Positions 54,824 to 62,701 of a DNA stretch of 64,000 nt are shown piece by piece. Under the pieces are notes generated by a model that was not told the origin of the DNA, did no database searches, and saw only the letters and a list, made by a program, of their open reading frames with translations. The DNA comes from Sphingobacteriales bacterium. Lineage in GTDB: Bacteria; Bacteroidota; Bacteroidia; Chitinophagales; UBA2359. A program made the translations under genes and the position numbers. The stretch spans positions 1 through 64,000 of the forward strand of contig JADJTG010000010.1 in assembly GCA_016711285.1 (NCBI GenBank), given 5' to 3'. How positions within the stretch are numbered: position 1 is the first letter of the stretch; every line of letters begins with the position of its first letter.

Positions 54824-55033
54824 CTAGGAATTTCTGTCTTTGAGCGTAGAAATACCGAATAGCGTATAAAGCGGACAAAAATTGAGAAAACTTGTCAGCA
54901 AAAAAATAATTGCCAATGCCAATAATACAATAGCCAAAGTACCGCTGATAGTGCCGGTATAATACAAGGCAGCAATTACAACAGCAACTAATATACGGAC
55001 AGCCTTATCCGTAGTACCCATATTTTTTTTCAT
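54824..55033 (-). CDS. DUF2892 small membrane protein
   Basis: From the ATG at 55033 the product is 69 residues: MKKNMGTTDKAVRILVAVVIAALYYTG, then ISGTLAIVLLALAIIFLLTSFLNFCPLYTLFGIST. Two membrane helices and the FCPLY motif define the DUF2892 (YgaP-like) family. The role is unknown; relatives occur with rhodanese domains, but none is present here. It may share a transcript with the tiny membrane protein just upstream. Confidence 0.85.
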   Translation of the reverse strand: MKKNMGTTDKAVRILVAVVIAALYYTGTISGTLAIVLLALAIIFLLTSFLNFCPLYTLFGISTLKDRNS

Positions 55034-55139
55034 AATTTTTGAAAAAATATTTTTTATTAAAAGATACTCAGTATTATTGTATATGTGATACTTGCGATTA
55101 TGCTTTATGCGCATCACATATCAGCGAATCTGTTTTTTT

Positions 55140-55256
55140 TTAATGATGTCCGCCACCTGAGTTGCCAACCCGACGACGCGGCTTGCTCAACCAACTCAAA
55201 GCAGTAATAACTGCTATAATACCTGCAACAAAAAGAGATAAAAAGAAAAATATCAT
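55140..55256 (-). CDS. 38-residue single-span membrane protein
   Basis: A short frame from the ATG at 55256 encodes MIFFFLSLFVAGIIAVITAL then SWLSKPRRRVGNSGGGHH: one membrane helix, a positively charged KPRRR segment placing the C-terminus inside, and a Gly/His tail. The next gene (DUF2892) begins 107 bp downstream on the same strand. Composition is coherent and no other frame explains the sequence, but a gene this short needs comparison with relatives. Confidence 0.5.
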   Translation of the reverse strand: MIFFFLSLFVAGIIAVITALSWLSKPRRRVGNSGGGHH

Positions 55257-55400
55257 AATAATAAAATTCTATATATATAATTTTTTAAGAGTATTTATCA
55301 AGCACAAAGTTACAATACTTATCCAAATTATAAAAAGAGTTTTTTTTAGAAAATCAGGAAGGATACAGCGTAAAAAATCAATCTGTCCGTCTTCTGCCCA

Positions 55401-56045
55401 TCAAGCTATCAGTTGCACCGATTTCCAAACAGCAGCAAAATGAAAAATACCCGCAGCCAACACAAATACATGCCAAACTACATGCATAACGGGATATTTT
55501 TTATTGATGTAAAACAATACTCCTATGGTGTATAATATACCACCTATAGCGATGAGCCACAAAACCGAAGCGGGTATGACCTCTAAAAGGCTTTTGCCCA
55601 AAAATACTATTAACCACCCCATCAGCAAATAAAAAATAACCGATACATAGCCGTAGCGTATGGAGGCGTAGAGTTTGAAAAAAGTACCTCCTATCGCCAA
55701 AGCCCACTGTATTGCCAATACCGTATAGCCGGCGGCATCTGCTTTAAAAATCAATAAAAAAGGAGTATAGGTGCCGGCGATAAGATAAAAAATAGCAATA
55801 TGGTCGAGTTTACGCCATAAAAATTTGGTGGGAACATGCGTAAAACTATGGTATAAAGTAGAGGTGGTAAATACTGCCAAAAAACTAATACCGTATATAA
55901 TAATTCCCCAAAACGTAATACTCGGCACTTGCCACGCCGCCGACCACAACAAAGGCATCGCCGACAAAGCAAATATAATGCCTACACCGTGTGTAATTAC
56001 GTTGGCTATTTCTACATTTTTAGGATAGGGCTGATGATGACGCAT
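55401..56045 (-). CDS. trhA: Hemolysin III / PAQR-family membrane protein TrhA
   Basis: The 214-residue protein starts MRHHQPYPKNVEIANVITHGVGIIFAL and has seven membrane segments, with the family histidines in ANVITHGVG, TSTLYHSF, KLDHIAIFYLIAGTYTPF and the C-terminal MHVVWHVFVLAAGIFHFAAV. These form the PAQR zinc-binding site. Bacterial members (TrhA/HlyIII) affect membrane fluidity homeostasis; true hemolysis is doubtful. It is an intact single gene with IS630 copy 2 inserted about 105 bp upstream. Confidence 0.9.
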   Translation of the reverse strand: MRHHQPYPKNVEIANVITHGVGIIFALSAMPLLWSAAWQVPSITFWGIIIYGISFLAVFTTSTLYHSFTHVPTKFLWRKLDHIAIFYLIAGTYTPFLLIFKADAAGYTVLAIQWALAIGGTFFKLYASIRYGYVSVIFYLLMGWLIVFLGKSLLEVIPASVLWLIAIGGILYTIGVLFYINKKYPVMHVVWHVFVLAAGIFHFAAVWKSVQLIA

Positions 56046-56151
56046 CTTTTTTTGTATCGCTTTTTATTTAGAAAGCAACAAGATAGTATTTTTTTTGAGG
56101 AAGTGTTGTGAAAAATACCATCAATGCCGATATAAGATATAATGATGTATT

Positions 56152-57254
56152 ATACCATTAAAACAACTATTTGGCATAGTTATTATGGTATGGTAATTAT
56201 GTCATTACCCATAGAACTTATCATAAAAGAGTCAGCAGATTACCTAAAACAGCTACATAAAAAGCCAAAAGGAAGGGCGTTTCTAAAATAAAGATGTTGA
56301 TGAATATCCAAAGCGGTATCCACCACAATCATCTTCTTGCCATCAAGTCAGGGGCTTCTGTGCGTTCGATAAACAGGTGGAAATCTACTTACCAATCGCA
56401 AGGACTTGATGGATTGCTCAGGGACAATAGAGGTGGTGATTTCGTAGCCAACTCGAGACAGCAGACAAGGAGCGGATCGCAAAGCTAAAAGATCCCAAGA
56501 ATGGGTTGCGCAGCTACAAAGAAGCACAGCAGTGGCTGAAGTCGGAGTTGGGTATTGAAAAACAATACAATACGGTAAGGATGTATCTGAAGCGAAACTT
56601 TGGCACAAAACTCAAGGTGGGTAGAAAAGCCATATCAAAAGGACGAAGCGGCGGTTGATACTTTTAAAAAACTTATCAAACACGCTAGAAGGCATTAAAA
56701 TAAGGAGTTTCGTCTTTCAGGCTGCCAGTGTATAAATATTTATGTTGCTGACGAAAGCAGGGTCGGGTTATTGCCCAATATAAGACGATGCCTTACCGCA
56801 AAGGGCGTAAAACCCATCGTAGCTTACCAACATCGCTTCCAAAACTTCTATCTCTTTGGTGCCTATTCCCCCATCAACGGAGACAATCTTACCTTAGAAA
56901 TGCCTTACTGTAATACGGTCTGCTTTCAAATATTTATAGATAAACTCTCCGTACAAAAGCCTGAAGAATTCAAGATAATTCTACTTGACAATGGTGCTTT
57001 TCACCACAGCCGACAATTGGTAATTCCTAAAATATTCATCTGTTGTTTATTCCTCCTTACTCTCCCGAATTAAACCCCGCAGAGATGATATGGCGATTCA
57101 TCAAGGGCAAAACTGCTAACATTATTTGCAAAGATCTGGAAGAACTCTCCGCCAAAGTCACTGATATTATCAACGATATGAGTAACGTTATCATTCAATC
57201 CATTACAGGTTGGAAACTTTTTACAAACTGTGCCTTTTAGATGTTTATTTGGTA
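56152..57254 (+). mobile_element. IS630-family insertion sequence, copy 2
   Basis: This element is nearly identical to copy 1, with the same ends (TACCATTAAAACAACTATTT and TTTAGATGTTTATTTGGTAT) and TA at both borders. It lies between the upstream region of trhA and two tRNA genes; its right end is 39 bp from the tRNA-Val(GAC) gene. Confidence 0.88.
56199..57240 (+). pseudogene. IS630 transposase, frameshifted (copy 2)
   Basis: This has the same protein as copy 1 but is broken at more places: the first frame stops after HKKPKGRAFLK, the helix-turn-helix continues at 56294-56488, the middle DDE part is at 56771-57073, and the catalytic-glutamate part at 57043-57240 (PPYSPELNPAEMIW). Compared with copy 1, almost all differences are one base fewer in a homopolymer (for example AAAAAGCC versus AAAAAAGCC, and TTTCGTAG versus TTTCCGTAG). 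No full-length product can be read. Confidence 0.85.
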
Positions 57255-57292
57255 TTACAGCAACTGTCGGCTTTTGCGCGGTGCAGTGAATG

Positions 57293-57367
57293 TGGAACCT
57301 ATTGGATTCGAACCAATGACCCCTACCCTGTCAAGGTAGTGCTCTAAACCAACTGAGCTAAGATTCC
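57293..57367 (-). tRNA. tRNA-Val (anticodon GAC)
   Basis: The minus-strand product folds as a normal 75-nt tRNA: acceptor GGAATCT/AGGTTCC, anticodon arm CTACC-TTGACAG-GGTAG with anticodon GAC, and T-arm ATTGGTTCGAATCCAAT. CCA is not encoded. Confidence 0.93.
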
Positions 57368-57392
57368 GTCATTTTCGCTATGCGATTAAAAC

Positions 57393-57433
57393 ATAAAAAA
57401 AGTGCTTACCGAGTTGATCGATAAGCACTTTTA
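57393..57433 (-). terminator. Terminator between the two tRNA-Val genes
   Basis: AAGTGCTTA and TAAGCACTT form a 9-bp stem. On the minus strand it is followed by seven T residues, just after tRNA-Val(TAC). The second tRNA downstream would need read-through or its own promoter. Confidence 0.75.
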
Positions 57434-57442
57434 TCAAGAAGG

Positions 57443-57517
57443 TGGGCGCACACGGATTCGAACCGCGGACCCTCTGCTTGTAAGGCAGATGCTCTGAACC
57501 AGCTGAGCTATGCGCCC
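57443..57517 (-). tRNA. tRNA-Val (anticodon TAC)
   Basis: The minus-strand 75-nt tRNA has acceptor GGGCGCA/TGCGCCC, anticodon arm TCTGC-CTTACAA-GCAGA with anticodon TAC, and T-arm CGCGG-TTCGAAT-CCGTG. CC but not CCA follows the discriminator base. Confidence 0.95.
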
Positions 57518-57684
57518 CTTGTGCCGAAAAGCGAGTGCAAATATACGGACGTTTTCTTATCCTGCAAATTTTTTTTAAAAAAAGTTTAAAAAAATTTTTT
57601 CACTTGTTTCTATTCAAGCTTTTATCCTTATTTTGTAGCGATAATTTTATTTATTCTTTGAAAGAAAATCTTTTTCATTTTTTT

Positions 57685-58554
57685 ATGAATTTACAGATAT
57701 ACCGTTTTTTGGGAAAAATATGCTGTATGGCAGGGTGGCTTTGCAGCTTGTATGCTGATGCCGGCAACGACCAACTCACTGTAGGTGCTAAACAAGCTGC
57801 TATGGGTTATATCCGTTTGCACCAAAGCGATGCCTTTGCTACTTTTAATAATCCGGCGGCTTTGGGCAGTTTGCAGCAATTCGGAATGGCAGCTTATGTA
57901 GAAAACCGCTTTCTGCTGCCCGAACTCAACCGCTATGCAGTGGCGGCATCTTTTGGTACGCGCTCCGGCACTTTCGGCGCGGGGGCGGTGCGCTTCGGCA
58001 GCGATTTTTATAACGAAACCCACCTCGCTCTCGCTTATGGCAGGGCTTTGAGCCAAAATTTGTGGATAGGGGCTGATTTTGATGTACTTTCTATTCAAGC
58101 CGATGAATACGCCGGAAAAACGGCTTTTACTTTTGGCGTGGGCGCACAATATCGTTTGAACGACCAACTGCAAGCGGCGGCGCATTTATTTAATCCATTG
58201 AACATTCAACTCAGCAATACCGACAATGATGTACTGGCAGGAGCACTGAGCATTGCGCTGTCGTATTCGCCTTCGGAAAGGGTGCTTTTTGTGATAGAAA
58301 GCGAAAAAATGTTGGATAAAACACTTGCCATCAAAGGCGGCGTTGATTATACTTTGCTCAAATCCTTGTCGTTGCGGGCGGGCTTTGTTAATAAGCCGTC
58401 TTTGTTTACCTGCGGCTTGGGCTGGCACTTGGGCAATATTGATGTAGATTTCGCTTACAGCTATCACCCCGTTTTGGGACATTCGCCGCAGGTGGGAGTT
58501 CGTTATCAGCGAACCGCCGCCGCCACAGCAGCAGAAACGCCGACAGTGCCGTAG
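57685..58554 (+). CDS. PorV/PorQ-like outer-membrane barrel protein
   Basis: From the ATG at 57685 the product is 289 residues with a signal peptide (FLGKICCMAGWLCSLYADA). It has the pattern GAKQAAMGYIRLHQSDAFATFNNPAALG seen at the start of PorV/PorQ-type FadL-like barrels, then repeated strands (FGTRSGTFGAGAVRFGSDFYNETHLALAYGRAL, WIGADFDVLSIQ, FTFGVGAQYRLNDQLQAAAHLFNP, VDFAYSYHPVLGHSPQVGVRYQR). PorV and PorQ act in type IX secretion, and this gene may be a general relative only. It is a single gene. Confidence 0.65.
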   Translation: MNLQIYRFLGKICCMAGWLCSLYADAGNDQLTVGAKQAAMGYIRLHQSDAFATFNNPAALGSLQQFGMAAYVENRFLLPELNRYAVAASFGTRSGTFGAGAVRFGSDFYNETHLALAYGRALSQNLWIGADFDVLSIQADEYAGKTAFTFGVGAQYRLNDQLQAAAHLFNPLNIQLSNTDNDVLAGALSIALSYSPSERVLFVIESEKMLDKTLAIKGGVDYTLLKSLSLRAGFVNKPSLFTCGLGWHLGNIDVDFAYSYHPVLGHSPQVGVRYQRTAAATAAETPTVP

Positions 58555-58666
58555 AGCGAAAATAAAACTCCGATCGGCATCAACAACAAATTTAAAAAAC
58601 AGAATCAGCATTACCATTCTTTTCCGAGTTGTATGTTACACCCCTCTCTTTTACACCAATCAGTCT

Positions 58667-59467
58667 ATGAAATCAAAGGTTAAATATATATTTCAACTTA
58701 CAAACACATTAAAAATTTTAGACCAAATTCTTTTTATAAAAGCAAAATGGACTAACAGAGCTAAAAATCAAAAGTTTAAAAATGACCACTCCTCTTTTAA
58801 ATTTCCTCCTGATTATTTTTTATATGAAACTTACAAACTTGATTATAAACAATATAAAGAAGATGGCTATGTAAGTGCCAAAGAAGTATATGAGTGGACA
58901 AAAGACTACTTGCCTCATAATGCTTCGGTATTAGAGTGGGGTTGTGGAGTTGCAAGAATAGTTCGTCACTTAAAAACTATAAGCAACTCCAATTTTAAGA
59001 TATTTGCCTGTGACATCAACAATGAAATGATTGTGTGGAATAAAAATAATATTGACGATGTTGAATTCAAAACGATTGAATACGAACCTCCAACCGATTA
59101 TGTAAAAAACACTTTTGACTTAGTTTATGGCTTGTCTGTTTTCACCCATATTGAAGGGAGCAAACAAAAAGACTGGATAACCGAAATCTCACGCATTCTA
59201 AAACCCAAAGGCATTTTTTTATTTACAACACACGGCACAAATTATTTTGACAAATTATCAGACGCACAAATGTCAGAGTTAAACCTCAATGGATTTTATA
59301 CGACAACGTTTGGTCAAAAAGGACATAGAATGATGACAACTTATAATGATTGCAAAAAATTTAAAGAATTATTGGAAAATGAATTTGAAGTGGTTGAATT
59401 TTTTGAAGGAAAAAATTTTAAAGAAAAATTCGGTGGACAGGATTTGTGGATTGTTAAAAAAAAATGA
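58667..59467 (+). CDS. Class I SAM-dependent methyltransferase
   Basis: The 266-residue protein has the Rossmann methyltransferase core: motif I VLEWGCGVARIVRHL, motif II region KIFACDINNEMIVWNK, motif IV FDLVYGLSVFTHI with WITEISRILKPKGIFLFTTHG. The N-terminal 85 residues are variable. The substrate is not deducible; such proteins often modify sugars or small molecules. It is the first of three AT-rich orphan genes in the same orientation and has no link to the neighbouring core genes. Confidence 0.82.
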   Translation: MKSKVKYIFQLTNTLKILDQILFIKAKWTNRAKNQKFKNDHSSFKFPPDYFLYETYKLDYKQYKEDGYVSAKEVYEWTKDYLPHNASVLEWGCGVARIVRHLKTISNSNFKIFACDINNEMIVWNKNNIDDVEFKTIEYEPPTDYVKNTFDLVYGLSVFTHIEGSKQKDWITEISRILKPKGIFLFTTHGTNYFDKLSDAQMSELNLNGFYTTTFGQKGHRMMTTYNDCKKFKELLENEFEVVEFFEGKNFKEKFGGQDLWIVKKK

Positions 59468-59649
59468 AAGCAGCCATACGATCATTTACAAAAAATTAAA
59501 TTATTAGAAGTATCAGACAAACAAACCTTGCAAATTGCTTGCTCAGACAATTTATAAAAAATTGACGGTGGGCGAATTATCAACAGCTAAAAGAGATGAA
59601 AAATATTCTAAGAGGGTTAAATAAAAAAAATCAAATAATCTCAAAAATG

Positions 59650-60108
59650 ATGAATAAAATACAATTCAAAGTGAGTATTAACGCTCCCGCTAATAAAGTC
59701 TATGATACAATGCTGGGTATTGGCAATAAACTAACTTATCAGCAATGGACTGCCTTGTTCAATCCGACATCTACCTATGAAGGAAATTGGGGGAAAGGCA
59801 GCAAAATGCAGTTTATAGGAACTGACGAACAGGGGGAAAAAGGTGGTATGCTTTCAGAGATAGTTGAAAATATTCCCCATCGTTTTGTTTCAATTCGGCA
59901 TTATGGGCTTTTAAAAGCAGATGAGGAAATCACAGAAGGACCGGAAGTAGAAAAATGGGCTAATGGATTTGAAAATTATACTTTTGAAGAAAATAACGGG
60001 ATTACTACTGTTATTGTTGATTTAGACACTACAGAGGATTTTTTAGATTATATGAACCAAACCTACCCAAAAGCCCTCGAAAAATTGAAAGAAATATGTG
60101 AAAAATAA
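59650..60108 (+). CDS. SRPBCC-domain protein (START/AHSA1-like)
   Basis: From MNKIQFKVSINAPANKVYDTMLG (59650) the product is 152 residues and forms one helix-grip domain of the SRPBCC superfamily (WTALFNPTSTYEGNWGKGSKMQFIG, GMLSEIVENIPHRFVSIRHYG, WANGFENYTFEENNGITTVIVDLDTTEDFLDYMNQTYPKALEKLKEICEK). It binds a hydrophobic ligand in a pocket; the ligand is unknown. It lies in the accessory block between the methyltransferase and VOC genes. Confidence 0.78.
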   Translation: MNKIQFKVSINAPANKVYDTMLGIGNKLTYQQWTALFNPTSTYEGNWGKGSKMQFIGTDEQGEKGGMLSEIVENIPHRFVSIRHYGLLKADEEITEGPEVEKWANGFENYTFEENNGITTVIVDLDTTEDFLDYMNQTYPKALEKLKEICEK

Positions 60109-60310
60109 AATAAATTTTGCAGTGGGTGATTGGTAAAAACAAAAGTTTTGGAAAAAAACAATTTTGTTTTAGAGGGCAAATTTGAAGGAGTTTTAGTTAA
60201 AGATGGTATTTTATTAGACGAATTAATTTATGCAATCAGACGAAAAAACTGGAAGAAGGAAGCGGCAGAGTAGTAGAAGATATTGATTATACTCTAACTT
60301 GAAATTCAAT
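60109..60310 (+). other. Gap holding a possible 48-residue frame
   Basis: A frame from TTG at about 60131 reads LVKTKVLEKNNFVLEGKFEG then VLVKDGILLDELIYAIRRKNWKKEAAE before a TAG near 60275. It has protein-like composition but no good start codon and no family I recognise. It may be the remains of another accessory gene. Confidence 0.25.
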
Positions 60311-60715
60311 ATGAAACATATTCAACTAATAGAAACTATTCTTTATGTAAACGACCAAAAAGCAAGTACGGAATTTTATTCAAAATTGCTTCGACAAGCA
60401 CCTGATTTATTCGTACCCGGTATGACAGAATTTCAACTTGCTCCAAATTGTAAATTAGGACTAATGCCTAATCATGGAATTGCCAAAATACTTTCAAATA
60501 AAATGCCACACCCGAAACAAGGAAACGGAATACCGAGATGTGAACTTTATTTTTATGTTGAAAATATAGCGTTTGAATTTGAAAATGCCACCAAAATTGG
60601 AGGAAAACTGATAAGTCCCATAGAAAATAGAAATTGGGGCGACAGAGTTTGTTATTTTGCAGATATTGATGGACATATTGTCGCGTTTGCCGAAAAACAA
60701 AGCAATGATTTATAA
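60311..60715 (+). CDS. VOC-family (glyoxalase-like) protein
   Basis: From MKHIQLIETILYVNDQKASTEFY (60311) the product is 134 residues, one vicinal-oxygen-chelate domain with paired beta-alpha-beta-beta-beta units: ETILYVNDQKASTEFYSKLL, MTEFQLAPNCKLGLMP, CELYFYVENIAFEFENATKIGGKLISPIENRNWGDRVCYFADIDGHIVAFAEK. The C-terminal D-x-D-G-H-x-x-x-F pattern is typical. Members include glyoxalases, dioxygenases and antibiotic-resistance proteins; the substrate is unknown. Five bases after its stop lies the repeat shared with the abiJ boundary. Confidence 0.82.
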   Translation: MKHIQLIETILYVNDQKASTEFYSKLLRQAPDLFVPGMTEFQLAPNCKLGLMPNHGIAKILSNKMPHPKQGNGIPRCELYFYVENIAFEFENATKIGGKLISPIENRNWGDRVCYFADIDGHIVAFAEKQSNDL

Positions 60716-60720
60716 CAACA

Positions 60721-60740
60721 AACAAGGGTTTCGCGGCAGG
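60721..60740 (+). repeat. Half-copy of the abiJ boundary motif after the VOC gene
   Basis: AACAAGGGTTTCGCGGCAGG matches AACACGGGTTTTGCGTCAGG (44521-44540) at 17 of 20 positions. Both lie 5-14 bp after the stop of a plus-strand accessory gene. The second arm of the palindrome is missing here, where the convergent LytTR gene begins. Confidence 0.6.
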
Positions 60741-60774
60741 TGAGCAAAAATGACAAGTATTATTACATCATTAC

Positions 60775-61470
60775 TTACCGCCCAAATACCGCATAAAACT
60801 CCTGCTCGTAGTTAGCTCCGATAGGCACTTCCATTGCTCCTAAATGAATGACTTTGTTGCGTACCTGCTCTATTTTGGAAAGCGGCACGATAAAAGAGCG
60901 ATGAACGCGCACAAAATGAGCAGCAGGGAGTTTTTCGGCAATAGATTTCAGGTTCATGCGCGTGAGTACGGGCTTTTTTTGCCCCGATAAATGAATTTTC
61001 ACATAATCATCAAAACCTTCAATACAAATAATATCCTGCAAAGCAATTTTTAACAAACTGTATTCGGCGCGTACATACAAAAAAGCACTTTCCTGCTGCT
61101 TACCTCTCATGTATTGGTGATAATCAGCGGCTTTTTGCACCGCCTGACGAAATCGCTCGAATGTAAAAGGTTTCAGCAAATAATCTATGGCGTTCAAATT
61201 AAATCCTTCAATAGCGTAATGGCTGTATGCCGTACTGAATATGAGCATATAATCATCTCTTTTCAGCGATTTAAAAAAATCTATTCCGTTTACATCAGGC
61301 ATTTGAATATCCAAAAACAATAAATCTACCGGATAATTGTGTAGGTAGCGCGTGGCTTCTGCCGGATTGGTAAATGTTTTTTTCATATCCAAAAAATCTA
61401 CCTGCTCGGCAAAAGTTTGTAAAATTTCCAAAGCCAAAGGCTCATCATCTAAAGCAATACAATTCAACAT
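60775..61470 (-). CDS. LytTR-family response regulator
   Basis: The 231-residue protein has an N-terminal receiver domain (CIALDDEPLALEILQTF, phosphoacceptor D54 in DLLFLDIQMPDVNGIDFF, ending with K in IDYLLKPFTFERF) and a C-terminal LytTR DNA-binding domain (FLYVRAEYSLLKIALQDIICIEGFDDYVKIHL ... MNLKSIAEKLPAAHFVRVHRSFIVPLSKIEQV). It is the natural partner of the LytS-type kinase encoded 65 bp upstream. Target genes are unknown; the adjacent TonB receptor is a possible target. Confidence 0.93.
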   Translation of the reverse strand: MLNCIALDDEPLALEILQTFAEQVDFLDMKKTFTNPAEATRYLHNYPVDLLFLDIQMPDVNGIDFFKSLKRDDYMLIFSTAYSHYAIEGFNLNAIDYLLKPFTFERFRQAVQKAADYHQYMRGKQQESAFLYVRAEYSLLKIALQDIICIEGFDDYVKIHLSGQKKPVLTRMNLKSIAEKLPAAHFVRVHRSFIVPLSKIEQVRNKVIHLGAMEVPIGANYEQEFYAVFGR

Positions 61471-61535
61471 AAAAGTATCGGGGCAATGCGTCTGTAAAAA
61501 AAAGAATGGTAAAATACAAAAATAGCAATCATTGG

Positions 61536-62603
61536 CTACGACAAATTCAATTCCAAAAGCACCTGATAATGCGTGGCAGTTTCTATGAGTGCAAGACGGT
61601 GTTTTTGAGGATAAAAATACTCCAGACGCTTTTGTGTGTTGTCAATGCCCACGCCGGAACTACTGCTTTCCTTATTATTATTATTGGTTTGTCGCTGAAA
61701 AATTTGGTTCTTTACCTCCAAAAATAATTGCTGTGTCGGCTCTATGCGAAGATGAATGACAATTTCGCAGGGTTCGGTGGTACTGATACCGTATTTAAAG
61801 GCGTTTTCTATAAACGAAATCAACAACATCGGCGCAATTTGCTTGCCGAGCGGGTCGCCTTCTACGGCATATTGCAACTGCACCGTAGGAGCTAAACGCA
61901 ATTGCTGTATGGCGATATAATTGTTGAGATAAGCTATTTCTTTTTCCAGCGATACGCGATTGCTGTCGGCTTCTGTGGTCACATAGCGCATCATCTCCGA
62001 CAATTGCACGATCGCCTCCGATGTTTTTTCGGACTTTTTGATACTCAGCAGATAAATGCTGTTGAGGGCATTGAACAAAAAATGCGGATTGATTTGTGCT
62101 TTGAGCAAAGACAATTCAGTGACGAGTTGGGTGCGGCGTACTGCTTCGTAGCGTTCCGTGAGCTGCCGCGAATAGGATACAAACAAAGCCACAAAAAACA
62201 GAAAAATATTTACCGGCGGTTTAATGAAATAAGGTGGTATGCGGTCTTGTTTCAGCAGGTTGATGCCCTCTTTAAACTGCGGCGGGTGCGGTGGGTGTGG
62301 CATTATTATTTTATGCAATAAAAAAACTACTGCCGCCAACAACAAAATTCCTACTGCATATTGCCAGTAACGTGCCTTAAAAAAAAATCGAGGCAACAAA
62401 ACGGAGCTATGCACATAATACACCAATATAATAATCAATATCCTGAATATCAATAAATTATACACCAAGTGCTGCAAAGGTGCGCCTTCCATTTTCCAAG
62501 CCAATGCCACATGCACAAATACCATCGGTATAATGACCAAAATGCTCCACAACAGCAGAGTTTGCCACATACCGGAAAAACGTTTAAAGGTAAAAGTTTC
62601 CAT
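61536..62603 (-). CDS. LytS/YehU-type sensor histidine kinase
   Basis: The 355-residue protein has four membrane segments (about 17-36, 47-70, 82-100 and 131-146) and a His_kinase domain with H174 in LLKAQINPHFLFNALNSIY, followed by an ATPase domain (APMLLISFIENAFKYGIS, the N box, and SSSGVGIDNTQKRLEYFYP). No extracellular sensor domain is present, so it probably senses a membrane-associated signal. It forms an operon with the LytTR regulator. Confidence 0.92.
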   Translation of the reverse strand: METFTFKRFSGMWQTLLLWSILVIIPMVFVHVALAWKMEGAPLQHLVYNLLIFRILIIILVYYVHSSVLLPRFFFKARYWQYAVGILLLAAVVFLLHKIIMPHPPHPPQFKEGINLLKQDRIPPYFIKPPVNIFLFFVALFVSYSRQLTERYEAVRRTQLVTELSLLKAQINPHFLFNALNSIYLLSIKKSEKTSEAIVQLSEMMRYVTTEADSNRVSLEKEIAYLNNYIAIQQLRLAPTVQLQYAVEGDPLGKQIAPMLLISFIENAFKYGISTTEPCEIVIHLRIEPTQQLFLEVKNQIFQRQTNNNNKESSSSGVGIDNTQKRLEYFYPQKHRLALIETATHYQVLLELNLS

Positions 62604-62701
62604 ATATCATACCGCAAAAATAAAAGTAAGCACTGATAATGGGCATAAGATATAGGCAGAGCCGTCTATTGTGTCGGCAAAAAAATTATATCTGTCTTTT
62701 T

